Part shown: positions 35,945-44,234 of the stretch, in pieces
How positions within the stretch are numbered: position 1 is the first letter of the stretch
Layout: each line of letters opens with the position of its first letter
From: Pseudoxanthomonas japonensis
Lineage (GTDB): Bacteria > Pseudomonadota > Gammaproteobacteria > Xanthomonadales > Xanthomonadaceae
Reading direction: 5' to 3'
DNA: 64,000 nt
NCBI RefSeq assembly: GCF_010093445.1
Contig: NZ_PDWW01000019.1
Location: 25,267 to 89,266, forward strand
Position numbers and translations under genes: made by a program
Notes under the pieces: model-generated
Seen by the model: the letters and a program-made list of their open reading frames with translations, nothing else
Databases searched by the model: none
What the model was told of the DNA's origin: nothing

Positions 35945-36457
35945 GGATCGTCGGACCGCGCCGAGTGGAACCTCCCCGCGACGTGAAGCATGCGCCGCCG
36001 CCGCGGCAGGCGATAACGAAACGTCAGGTGCCTCGGGGCTTCGCCCGATGCGTAGCCTGCGCGCTCCATGGAGCGTCGGGCCGCGCCGAGTGGAACCTCC
36101 CCGCGACGTGAAGCATGCGCCGCCGCCGCGGCAGGCGAAAACGAAACGTCAGGTCCCACGGGGCTTCGCCCGATGCGTAGCCTGGGCGCTCCACGGATCG
36201 TCGGGCCGCGCCGAGTGGAACCTCCCCGCGACGTGAAGCATGCGCCGCCGCCGCGGCAGGCGATAACAAAACGTCAGGTGCCGCGGGGCTTCGCCCGATG
36301 CGTAGCCTGCGCGCTCCACGGATCGTCGGGCCGCGCCGAGTGGAACCTCCCCGCGACGTGAAGCATGCGCCGCCGCCGCGGCAGGCGATAACGAAACGTC
36401 AGGTGCCGCGGGGCTTCGCCCGATGCGTAGCCTGCGCGCTCCACGGATCGTCGGGCC
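35945..36457. repeat. Four-plus tandem copies of a 125-bp unit that contains the 3' end of hrpB
   Basis: Units begin at 35945, 36070, 36195, 36320 and a partial fifth at 36445, an exact period of 125 bases with few mismatches. Read on the minus strand each unit begins with codons for DDPWSAQATHRAKPRGT and a stop, which is the natural C-terminus of HrpB, followed by about 70 bases of non-coding DNA. The gap between the small membrane gene and hrpB is made entirely of this array. There are no variable spacers, so it is not CRISPR. The unit length is not a multiple of three. Confidence 0.95.
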
Positions 36458-39023
36458 ACGGATGCTTCGGATACCGCCCCTTCATTTCCTTCTTAACCTC
36501 GGCATAGGTCGAGTTCCAAAAGTTGCGCAGGTCGGAGGTCACCTGCAGCGGCTTGCCGCCGGGCGACAGCAGATGCAGCAGCAGCGGCACGCGGCCATCG
36601 GCGACGCGCGGGGTGTCGGCCAGGCCGAACAGCTCCTGCAGCTTCACCGCCAGCACCGGCGGCTGGCCATGCGCGTAGTCGATGCGGCGCTCCATGCCGG
36701 ACGGCACGGTGATGCGGGTCGGCGCCAGCTGGTCGATGCGTTGGCGCAGCGACCATTCCATGCCGGACTTCAGCGTGTTCGCCAGGTCGTCCTCGCCCAG
36801 CGCGTCGAGCCGGGTCTTGCCGGCGAATGCGGGCTTCAGCCAGTCGTCGAGCGTGGCCATCAGCGCGTCGTCCGACAGGTCGGGCAGGCCGAGGTCCGGC
36901 ATCCACTCGCGCAGGCAGCGCACGCGTTCGCGCCACTGCTGCAGCGATTCTGGCCAGGACAGCGCCTCCAGTCCGAGGTCGCGCACCGCGTCGGTCAGCG
37001 CCGCGGCAGCGAGCGCGGGATCGACGCGGCCCGCGGGACGCGCGTCGAACACGATCTGGTCGAAGCGCGATTCGCGCTGGGCGGACAGCGCACGCCGCGC
37101 CGCGTCCCAGCGCACGGTGTCTTCGGTGACGAAGCGGTCGGCAAAATCGCGGCGCAGGCGTCGTTCGTCCACCGGCGCGCCGCGCTGCACCAGCGCGTCG
37201 CGGTTCTCGTGGCGCAGCTCGCTGACGACGATCCACGGTTCGCCGACCAGCGCGCTGTCGTCGAACAGCCGCGCACTGCGCCCGTTCGCCAGCAGGTAGC
37301 GACGCGCGTCCTGCGGATGCTGGAAGCCGATGCGGTCCGGGAAGGCGTGCATCAGCACGTCGCCCAAGCGATGCGCTTCAACGGACGATGGCGGCGCTGC
37401 GTTCTCACGTACGCGGCGGCGCCACTGCTTCGCGGCGGCGTCGATCGCGGCCAGGCCCGAACGGTTCGCGTCCTGCGGTGCGCGGCCATTGCGGAACGCC
37501 GCCAGCGCACGCCAGCGCACGGCCAGCGCATCGCCTCCCATCCGCAGCGGATCGCGTGCTTCGACCAGCGCGGCGAGATCGCAGGCGAGCGCAAGGTCCT
37601 CGCCCTCGCCCGCTGACAGCAGCATCGCGGCCAGGCGCGGATGCGTGCCCAATGCAAGCATGCGCTTGCCCAGCGGCGTGATGGCATTCGTCGTCGTCAG
37701 CGCGCCAAGACGGCGCAGCAGGTCGCGGGCTGCGTTCATGGCACCCGGCGGCGGTGCGTCGACGAAGCGCAATGCGTCGCTGCCCCACGCGGCCAGTTCC
37801 AGCGCCAGCGCCCCGAGTTCGACCAGCGCGATCTCCGGGCGGCGTTGCGGGTCCAACCGCTGCGACTGCGGCCACAGGCGATAGGCCCAGCCATCGGCAA
37901 CACGACCAGCACGACCGGCGCGCTGGTCGGCAGAGGCCTGCGAAATCGTGGTGATTTCCAACCGGGAAAAGCCGCTGTTCGGATCGTAGGACGGCTCGCG
38001 CGCCAAGCCGCTGTCGACCACCACGCGTACGCCAGGCAGGGTCACCGACGACTCGGCCACGTTGGTCGCCAGCACCACGCGGCGCCGGCCCTGCGGATCG
38101 GGCTGCAATGCTTCGGACTGTTTCTCCACGGGCAGGTCGCCGTGCAGGGCCAGCACCACGATGTCGTCCTTTCTTTCTCCCGCCGGGAGAAGGTGCCCAG
38201 CGGACGGACGAGGGGCGGGCGAAGCCATGTTGCCCGTCCCACCGCGACCTTCGTCGCCCCTCACCCCAACCCCTCTCCCGTCGGGAGAGGGGCTCAGCAT
38301 CGCCTCCACGCGCACAATCTCGCGCTGGCCCGGCAGGAACACCAGTACGTCGCCGGGATGCTGTGCGAGGGCGTGTTCGATCGCACGCTTCGCATGCAGT
38401 TCCACCGGCTCGTCCCGATCGCCCTGAGCCTGTCGAAGGGCACGGCGTGCCGGGAAGTGCGCCACCTGCACCGGAAAGCCGCGGCCCTCGCTGCTCAGCC
38501 GTGGCGCATCGAGGAAGCGCGCCAGCTTCTCGCCATCGAGCGTGGCCGACATGACGACCAGGCGCAGGTCCTCGCGCAGCTGCGCCTGTACGTCCAATGC
38601 CAGTGCCAGGCCGAGATCGCCGGCGAGATGGCGTTCGTGGAATTCGTCGAACAGGATCGCACCGACGTCCTCGAGCATCGGGTCGTCCTGGATCATCCGC
38701 GTCAGGATGCCTTCGGTGACGACCTCGATTCGCGTGTCGGGACCTACCTTGTTCTCGAAGCGGATGCGGTAGCCCACCGTGCCGCCCACGGTTTCGCCAC
38801 GCTGCTTCGCCATGAATCCGGCGGCCGCGCGCGCGGCCACGCGGCGCGGTTCCAGCATCACGATCTTGCGGTCCTGCAGCCACGGCTGGTCCAGCAGCGC
38901 CAGCGGTACCTGCGTGGTCTTGCCCGCGCCGGGCGGCGCTTCCAGCACCAGGCGCGTGTGCTCGGACAGGCTGCGGACGATGTCCGGCAGCAGCGGGGTG
39001 ATCGGGAACGTGGGCGACGGCAT
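36399..39023 (-). CDS. hrpB: ATP-dependent RNA helicase HrpB
   Basis: An 874-residue DEAH-type RNA helicase, about 50-60 longer than E. coli HrpB. Walker A GAGKTTQ is at residues 32-38, the DEFHERH box at 126-132, motif III MSATLDGEKL near 158 and motif VI QRAGRAGR near 380. Two insertions explain the excess. The first is a short RALRQAQGDRDEP run at about 194-205. The second covers residues 243-286 and is encoded by a palindromic repeat (38166-38297). The C-terminal end YPKHPWPDDPW...AKPRGT is normal for HrpB but lies inside a 125-bp repeat array. ATG at 39023. Function in RNA processing is not well defined. Confidence 0.93.
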   Translation of the reverse strand: MPSPTFPITPLLPDIVRSLSEHTRLVLEAPPGAGKTTQVPLALLDQPWLQDRKIVMLEPRRVAARAAAGFMAKQRGETVGGTVGYRIRFENKVGPDTRIEVVTEGILTRMIQDDPMLEDVGAILFDEFHERHLAGDLGLALALDVQAQLREDLRLVVMSATLDGEKLARFLDAPRLSSEGRGFPVQVAHFPARRALRQAQGDRDEPVELHAKRAIEHALAQHPGDVLVFLPGQREIVRVEAMLSPSPDGRGVGVRGDEGRGGTGNMASPAPRPSAGHLLPAGERKDDIVVLALHGDLPVEKQSEALQPDPQGRRRVVLATNVAESSVTLPGVRVVVDSGLAREPSYDPNSGFSRLEITTISQASADQRAGRAGRVADGWAYRLWPQSQRLDPQRRPEIALVELGALALELAAWGSDALRFVDAPPPGAMNAARDLLRRLGALTTTNAITPLGKRMLALGTHPRLAAMLLSAGEGEDLALACDLAALVEARDPLRMGGDALAVRWRALAAFRNGRAPQDANRSGLAAIDAAAKQWRRRVRENAAPPSSVEAHRLGDVLMHAFPDRIGFQHPQDARRYLLANGRSARLFDDSALVGEPWIVVSELRHENRDALVQRGAPVDERRLRRDFADRFVTEDTVRWDAARRALSAQRESRFDQIVFDARPAGRVDPALAAAALTDAVRDLGLEALSWPESLQQWRERVRCLREWMPDLGLPDLSDDALMATLDDWLKPAFAGKTRLDALGEDDLANTLKSGMEWSLRQRIDQLAPTRITVPSGMERRIDYAHGQPPVLAVKLQELFGLADTPRVADGRVPLLLHLLSPGGKPLQVTSDLRNFWNSTYAEVKKEMKGRYPKHPWPDDPWSAQATHRAKPRGT
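38166..38297. repeat. Family D palindromic element inserted in frame in hrpB
   Basis: Forty-four codons of hrpB are made of the same kind of element as found between gltB and gltD. On the plus strand CCCCTCTCCCGTCGGGAGAGG folds at about 38270-38290, and a second arm, TCTCCCGCCGGGAGA, lies near 38177-38191. The encoded residues read LSPSPDGRGVGVRGDEGR and further Gly/Pro/Ala-rich sequence. The frame stays open through it. Confidence 0.85.
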
Positions 39024-39053
39024 GCGGGGGAAGGATAAAGCCTGCCGTGCCTC

Positions 39054-39165
39054 TGTAGGAGCGACGTGAGTCGCGACCGCACGGCTTGCGTGACGGTAGT
39101 TCCGGGAGATTTCCGATGGATTCGGGCTTTTCGTTTTCGCGGTCGCGACTCACGTCGCTCCTACA
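39054..39165. repeat. REP doublet, family B, copy 4
   Basis: Inverted 26-bp units at 39054-39079 and 39140-39165, identical in core to copy 1 (GTGAG subfamily). They lie between the divergent hrpB and tatD genes, so both promoters must lie in or around the element. Confidence 0.92.
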
Positions 39166-39195
39166 ACAGCACACGCCAGGGCTTAAAATACCGCC

Positions 39196-39993
39196 ATGGA
39201 TCTCATCGACATCGGCGCCAACCTCACCCACGAAAGCTTCGACCACGACCGCAACGCCGTGCTGCAGCGCGCGCGTGAGGCCGGCGTGGTGCAGCAGGTG
39301 GTCACGGGCGCCAGCCGCGATCACTCGCCGACCGCGCTGCGGCTGGCGCAGGCGCATGCAGGCGAGCTGTTCGCCACCGCCGGCGTGCACCCCCACCACG
39401 CCACCGAATACACCGACGAATGCGATGCCGAAATGCGTGCGCTGCATGCGCACCCGGAAGTCGTGGCCGTGGGCGAATGCGGGCTGGACTACTTCCGCGA
39501 TTTCTCGCCACGTCCCGCGCAGCGCAAGGCGTTCGAACGCCAGTTGCAGATCGCGGTCGATACCGGCAAGCCGCTGTTCCTGCACCAGCGCGACGCACAC
39601 GACGACTTCGTGGCGATGATGAAGAACTTCGACGGCAAGCTGGGTCCGGCCGTGGTGCACTGTTTCACCGGCACGAAGAAGGAACTGTTCGACTGCCTCG
39701 ACCAGGACTGGCATATCGGCATCACCGGCTGGCTGTGCGACGAACGCCGCGGCCTGCACCTGCGCGAACTGGTGAAGAACATCCCGGCCAACCGGCTGAT
39801 GATCGAGACCGACGCGCCCTACCTGCTGCCGCGCACGGTCAAGCCGCAGCCCTCGCACCGGCGCAACGAGCCGATGTACCTCGCCCACATCGTCGCCGAG
39901 CTGGCGCGCGACCGCGGCGAAGACATCGAGGTCACCGCCGCCGCCACGACGGCGACGGCGCGTGCGTTCTTCCGGCTGCCGGCGGCCGGCTGA
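39196..39993 (+). CDS. tatD: TatD family metal-dependent hydrolase (DNase)
   Basis: A 265-residue TatD-type TIM-barrel nuclease, a cytosolic 3'-5' exonuclease with a role in DNA repair. Metal ligands are in DIGANLTH at the start, the conserved GVHPHHATEY near residue 62, the GECGLDYF glutamate near 95, histidines in LFLHQRDAH near 131 and VVHCFTG near 153, and the aspartate of ETDAPYLLPR near 204. Length is standard. Divergent from hrpB; a REP doublet fills most of the gap. Close family members YcfH and YjjV cannot be excluded as a better name. Confidence 0.92.
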   Translation: MDLIDIGANLTHESFDHDRNAVLQRAREAGVVQQVVTGASRDHSPTALRLAQAHAGELFATAGVHPHHATEYTDECDAEMRALHAHPEVVAVGECGLDYFRDFSPRPAQRKAFERQLQIAVDTGKPLFLHQRDAHDDFVAMMKNFDGKLGPAVVHCFTGTKKELFDCLDQDWHIGITGWLCDERRGLHLRELVKNIPANRLMIETDAPYLLPRTVKPQPSHRRNEPMYLAHIVAELARDRGEDIEVTAAATTATARAFFRLPAAG

Positions 39994-40005
39994 GGCCCGG
40001 CGCGC

Positions 40006-40521
40006 TCACTCGACCTTGCTGTCCTCGGACTTGGCCTGCTGCATGGCCTCGGGTTCGAGCTCTTCCGCACTGCGGTTGAGGTGGACGAACACGCCCCACG
40101 CCACCAGCAGCAGAGCGGCCGAGCCGCCGATCGCGATGACATAAGGCAGCTGGCGCGGATCCTCGTGCATCAGTTCGAACGTCGCGACCAGCGTCTCGAT
40201 CGACAGCGCGATGACGATGACGACCAGGAAGCGCGACAGGTAACGGCGCACGCGGGTGGGTCCGCTGACCTTGACGTCGCGTTGCACCTCTTCCTCGAAC
40301 ACGGTTTGCGCCAGCTCCAGCGCCACCAGCCCGATGGTCAGCATGCCGATGCTCTCGAGGATGTTGTCGAAGCGGCCGCGCAGGCCGACGTCGCTGCCGG
40401 CGATCACGACGCCATGCCAGAGTTCGCTCGCGGCCAGCACGATCAGCGCGACGGCGGCGACGAAGAACAGGGCGATGATGGCCAGGTGGCCGACGAGGAA
40501 GATCTTGTGCAGGTGCTTCAT
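40006..40521 (-). CDS. Three-helix membrane protein of unknown function
   Basis: A 171-residue integral membrane protein with hydrophobic segments at about residues 9-31 (FLVGHLAIIALFFVAAVALIV region), 97-112 and 128-148, and a charged C-terminus ending EDSKVE. The segment FDNILESIGMLTIGLVALELAQTVF is helical and may be re-entrant. I do not recognise the family. ATG at 40521. It converges with tatD at 12 bp and lies downstream of a ketopantoate-reductase-like gene on the same strand with a 67-bp gap, so could be its operon partner. Confidence 0.68.
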   Translation of the reverse strand: MKHLHKIFLVGHLAIIALFFVAAVALIVLAASELWHGVVIAGSDVGLRGRFDNILESIGMLTIGLVALELAQTVFEEEVQRDVKVSGPTRVRRYLSRFLVVIVIALSIETLVATFELMHEDPRQLPYVIAIGGSAALLLVAWGVFVHLNRSAEELEPEAMQQAKSEDSKVE

Positions 40522-40588
40522 GGCTGCGCCACCGGAAAGCTGGCACAGGATGGAGGCACGCGGCGTCAGGGCCGCGTGAAAGCCGGCA

Positions 40589-41518
40589 TCACGCGGCGCG
40601 CTGCGCTTCGTAAGCCTGCAGGTGCACCCAGGCAGCCTGCAGGCGCGGCACATCGACGCCGTGCGCGTGCGCGCGATGCACCATGTCGCCGACGATGTGC
40701 GCGGCTTCGACGCGCTGGCCGGACTCCAGATCGCGCAGCATCGAGGCCTTCATCGGCGAGCCGGCGGCAGTCAGCGTGTCGCGCGCGGACGCCTGCGCGG
40801 CGGCCGGTATCGGCTGGCCCGAGGCCGCGGCGATGGCCAGGCATTCGTCGTGCAGTCCGGCCATGAACGCGACGCCATCCTCACCCGCCACGATCTCGCC
40901 GATCGGCGCGCGCATCAGGCACGTGCCAGCCGCGAGGGCCGTGAGGAAGCTGTACTTCACCCATTGCGCCTGCGCGATGTCGGGCGTGTGCGCGTGATCG
41001 ACGCCCGCCTGCGTGCAGGCGGCGGCCAATGCCTGCAGGCGAGTATCCGGCGACTGGCCGGTGCGTTCGCCGAACGTCATCGACGCCGGCTTGCCCAGGT
41101 GCAGGATCTCGCCATCGGCACCCAGCGTGGCACTGATGAAGCACAGGCCGCCCAGGATCTTGTCGAAACCGAAGCGTGCATCCAGCGCTTCGTAGTGGCG
41201 CAGGCCATTGAGCAGCGGCAGCACGGCAGCCCCGGACGCCACGGCCGGTGCAATGGCATCCATCGCGCTGTCCAGGTCGTACGCCTTGCAGCTCAGCAGC
41301 ACCAGGTCGAACGGCACGACGGCCGACAGGTCGTCCGCGGTCAACACCTGCACCGCTACGTCGGCGTCGCCCAGCGGACTGCGAAGGCGCAATCCACGCT
41401 CACGCAGCAGTGCCGCGCGCGCGGGACGCACCAGGAAGCTGACGTCGATGCCGGCCTGTGCCAGGCGACCGCCGAAATAGCCGCCGGTTCCGCCGGCGCC
41501 GAGCACGAGCAGCCGCAT
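40589..41518 (-). CDS. 2-dehydropantoate 2-reductase family protein
   Basis: A 309-residue NADP-dependent reductase of the PanE/ApbA family. The Rossmann motif GAGGTGGYFGG is at residues 7-17 and a conserved LSCKAYDLDSAM block with the family lysine at about 77. A WVKYSFLTALAAGTCL block near residue 205 corresponds to the substrate site. PanE reduces ketopantoate to pantoate for CoA synthesis, but many bacteria have several homologues with other substrates. It shares the TGATG stop/start junction with the ABC-2 permease upstream, which is unusual for a biosynthetic gene, so panE itself is not certain. Confidence 0.85.
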   Translation of the reverse strand: MRLLVLGAGGTGGYFGGRLAQAGIDVSFLVRPARAALLRERGLRLRSPLGDADVAVQVLTADDLSAVVPFDLVLLSCKAYDLDSAMDAIAPAVASGAAVLPLLNGLRHYEALDARFGFDKILGGLCFISATLGADGEILHLGKPASMTFGERTGQSPDTRLQALAAACTQAGVDHAHTPDIAQAQWVKYSFLTALAAGTCLMRAPIGEIVAGEDGVAFMAGLHDECLAIAAASGQPIPAAAQASARDTLTAAGSPMKASMLRDLESGQRVEAAHIVGDMVHRAHAHGVDVPRLQAAWVHLQAYEAQRAA

Positions 41519-42288
41519 CAGCTGCGCAGCCCCACGCCCTTCTTCAACAGCCACAGACCCAGCGCGGCCAGGCCGAATACGAACGCCAGCATCAGCGCGT
41601 AGGCGATCCACAGCGGGACGTCGCTGGTGCCGAGCAGGCCGTAGCGGAAGGCGTTGACCATGTAGAAGATCGGGTTGGCGTGGGTCAGGGCTTCGGCCCA
41701 CGGCGGCAGCAGCTTGACCGAATAGAACACGCCGCCCAGGTAGGTCAGCGGGGTCAGGATGAAGGTCGGCACGATGGCGATGTCGTCGAACTTCTTCGCG
41801 TAGGCGGCGTTGACGAAGCCGGCCAGCGAGAAGATCGTCGCGCCGAGCAGCACGGTGGTGATGGTCACCAGCGGGTGCGGTATGCGCACCTTGGTGAAGC
41901 ACATCGCGATGACCAGCACGATGGCGCCGACCATCAGGCCACGCAGCACGGCACCGGCCACATAGCCAAGCAGGATCACCCAGTTCGGCATCGGGCTGAC
42001 CAGCAGTTCCTCGACATGGCGGCCGAACTTGGCGCCGAAGAACGAGGACGAGATGTTGCCGTAGCTGTTCTGGATGATGCTCATCATCACCAGGCCCGGC
42101 ACGATGAACTCCATGTAGCTGTAGCCGCCCATGTCGCCGATCCGGCTGCCGATCAGACCGCCGAAGATCAGGAAGTACAGCGTCATGGTGATGGCCGGCG
42201 GCACCAGGGTCTGGCCCCAGATGCGCAGGATGCGCGCGACTTCGCGACGGACGATGGTGCCCAGCGCGACCAGGTTGGGATGACTCAT
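41518..42288 (-). CDS. ABC-2 type transporter permease (YadH-like)
   Basis: A 256-residue permease with six hydrophobic segments. The family block YMEFIVPGLVMMSIIQNSYGN near residue 60 and an IPTF/TPLTYLGGVFYSV signature near 180 identify the ABC-2 membrane domain. It closely fits the YadH half of the YadGH exporter. ATG at 42288 overlaps the stop of the ATPase gene as ATGA. It pairs with the ATPase encoded by 42285-43253. The exported substrate is not known. Confidence 0.93.
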   Translation of the reverse strand: MSHPNLVALGTIVRREVARILRIWGQTLVPPAITMTLYFLIFGGLIGSRIGDMGGYSYMEFIVPGLVMMSIIQNSYGNISSSFFGAKFGRHVEELLVSPMPNWVILLGYVAGAVLRGLMVGAIVLVIAMCFTKVRIPHPLVTITTVLLGATIFSLAGFVNAAYAKKFDDIAIVPTFILTPLTYLGGVFYSVKLLPPWAEALTHANPIFYMVNAFRYGLLGTSDVPLWIAYALMLAFVFGLAALGLWLLKKGVGLRS

Positions 42289-43253
42289 GCCGCCTTCTCC
42301 TTGGCGCCGTCGCCGTTGCCGGTCATGCGCACGAACAGTTCCTCCAGCCGGTTGCTCTTGGTGCGCATCGAGCGCACGCGGATGCCCGCGTCGTTGAGCG
42401 CGGCGAATACGCGGTTGAGGTCCATCGCGCGCGGCATGTCCAGGTCCAGCGTGTGCGTGTCGGTGGCGACGAGGGTGGTGCCCTCGATCACCGGCAGCTG
42501 CGCCGGCAGGTCGCCGTCGATGTCGAACAGGAAGCCTTCCACGTCCAGCTTGGCCAGCAGCGCGCGCATCGGGCCCTGCTCGACGATCACGCCGCGGTCG
42601 ATGATGGCCAGGTTGCGGCAGAGGCTCTCGGCCTCTTCCAGGTAATGCGTGGTGAGGATGATCGTGGTGCCGGCGGCGTTGATGTCCTTCAGCGTCTTCC
42701 ACATGCCGCGGCGGATTTCGATGTCGACGCCGGCGGTGGGCTCGTCCAGGATCAGCAGCCTGGGCCGGGTCATCATGGCGCGGGCGATCATCAGCCGGCG
42801 CTTCATGCCACCGGACAGCGTGCGGCTCATGACGTTGGCCTTCTCCCACAGCTGCGCGCGCTTGAGTTCCTCTTCGGCGCGCACCAGCGCCTCGGCGCGC
42901 GGGATGCCGTAGAACCCCGCGTAGTTCACGCAGATGTCGAGCGGCTTCTCGAACATGTTGAAGTTGATTTCCTGCGGCACCAGGCCCAGCAGGCGCATCG
43001 CGCCGTCGCGGTCGCGGTCGATGTCCACGCCGAACACGCCGACCTGGCCGCTGCTCTTGTTGACCAGCGAGCTGACGATGCCGATCAGGGTGGACTTGCC
43101 GGCGCCGTTGGGGCCGAGCAGGGCGAAGAAATCGCCGGGTTCGACCTGCAGCGACACGCCCTTGAGGGCCTGCACGCCGGTGTCGTAGACCTTGCGCAGG
43201 TCGGTGATGGCCAGCGCGGGGGGTGCGGCGGAGGCCGCGGAAGGAGACGCCAT
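42285..43253 (-). CDS. ABC transporter ATP-binding protein (YadG-like)
   Basis: A 322-residue ATPase. Walker A GPNGAGKST is at residues 47-55, the signature LSGGMKRR near 152 and Walker B LLILDEPTAGVD near 174, with a TTHYLEEAE H-loop near 207. A 90-residue C-terminal domain follows, as in YadG-type ATPases. ATG at 43253 was chosen because AAGGAGA lies seven bases upstream; further upstream is a GC-rich leader. Co-transcribed with the permease and a ketopantoate-reductase-like gene. Divergent from the reductase at 43352. Confidence 0.93.
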   Translation of the reverse strand: MASPSAASAAPPALAITDLRKVYDTGVQALKGVSLQVEPGDFFALLGPNGAGKSTLIGIVSSLVNKSSGQVGVFGVDIDRDRDGAMRLLGLVPQEINFNMFEKPLDICVNYAGFYGIPRAEALVRAEEELKRAQLWEKANVMSRTLSGGMKRRLMIARAMMTRPRLLILDEPTAGVDIEIRRGMWKTLKDINAAGTTIILTTHYLEEAESLCRNLAIIDRGVIVEQGPMRALLAKLDVEGFLFDIDGDLPAQLPVIEGTTLVATDTHTLDLDMPRAMDLNRVFAALNDAGIRVRSMRTKSNRLEELFVRMTGNGDGAKEKAA

Positions 43254-43351
43254 GGGAGCCTTGCGATGCGCGCGGGGCGCGGTGGGAGGGCGAGCGCTTA
43301 TTATAGGCGTCCCACCGGGCCCGCCCCGGGCCACACAGTGTTCCAGCCGCT

Positions 43352-44104
43352 TTGGCCATCGCTCCCTTTCCCCTGAAGCTCGTCGGCCGCCGCATGCTGG
43401 CGCCCAGCGTGGGCCACTACAGCTTCGTGCGCGACGATGGCCAGCCGCTGGACTTCATCCCCGGCCAGTTCATCCAGGTGCATTTCAGCTACGCGGACGG
43501 CACGGCCACCAAGCGCAGCTATTCGCTGGCCACGATCCACGACCATGCGATGGGACCGGGCGAAGCGGTCGAGATCGCGGTCAGCTACGTGCCCGGTGGC
43601 GCGGCGACCGCGCTGTTCGAGGGCCTGCCGGAAGGCGGCCATGTCGAGGCCAGCGGTCCGTTCGGCCGCTTCTGCCTGATGCCGGGCGACCGCAACGCCC
43701 GCTACCTGCTGATCGCCACCGGCACCGGCGTGACGCCCTACCGCTCGATGCTGCCGCAGCTGGAAGCGCTGATGGCCGAGCGCGGCGTCGAGGTCGTGCT
43801 GCTGCAGGGCGCACGCACACCGACCGAGCTGCTGTACGGCGACGATTTCCGCGCTTTCGCCGACGCGCATCCGGGCTTCCGCTACGTGCCCTGCCTGTCG
43901 CGCGAACTGCCGGCCGATCCGCATCCCGACGTCCGCCAGGGCTACGTGCAGCAGCACCTGGCCGAATTCGCACCCGATGCCGCGCGCGATATCGCCTACC
44001 TGTGCGGCAATCCCGACATGGTCGATGCCTGCTTCGACGCGCTGAAAGGACATGGGCTTCCGATTCCGCAGATCCGGCGCGAAAAGTACGTTTCAAGCAA
44101 ATAA
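43352..44104 (+). CDS. fpr: Ferredoxin/flavodoxin-NADP+ reductase
   Basis: A 250-residue FAD-dependent reductase. FAD site KRSYSLATIHD near residue 51, NADP site IATGTGVTPYRSM near 122 and LCGNPDMVDACFDALK near 215 are the three FNR blocks. The enzyme passes electrons between NADPH and ferredoxin or flavodoxin. The protein starts at TTG (43352), the first codon before MAIAPFPLKLVGRRML; no ATG upstream is in frame and the next in-frame ATG (residue 15) would delete the first FAD-binding strand. A short C-terminus ends KYVSSK. Confidence 0.9.
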   Translation: MAIAPFPLKLVGRRMLAPSVGHYSFVRDDGQPLDFIPGQFIQVHFSYADGTATKRSYSLATIHDHAMGPGEAVEIAVSYVPGGAATALFEGLPEGGHVEASGPFGRFCLMPGDRNARYLLIATGTGVTPYRSMLPQLEALMAERGVEVVLLQGARTPTELLYGDDFRAFADAHPGFRYVPCLSRELPADPHPDVRQGYVQQHLAEFAPDAARDIAYLCGNPDMVDACFDALKGHGLPIPQIRREKYVSSK

Positions 44105-44234
44105 GTCGAGCTGCCCTGCCCGACTGGCGATGCCGGGCCTGCCGGCGCTTTCGTGCTCCGTACAGATCGTTGGTCACATCCGTCCCGCTGCATCGTCATG
44201 GCATGCTGGGACCCGCCTCCAACGGAACTGATAC

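Noticed and set aside
35945..36457. CRISPR array
   Set aside because: The period is 125 bp with no unique spacers and no cas genes nearby; whole units repeat.
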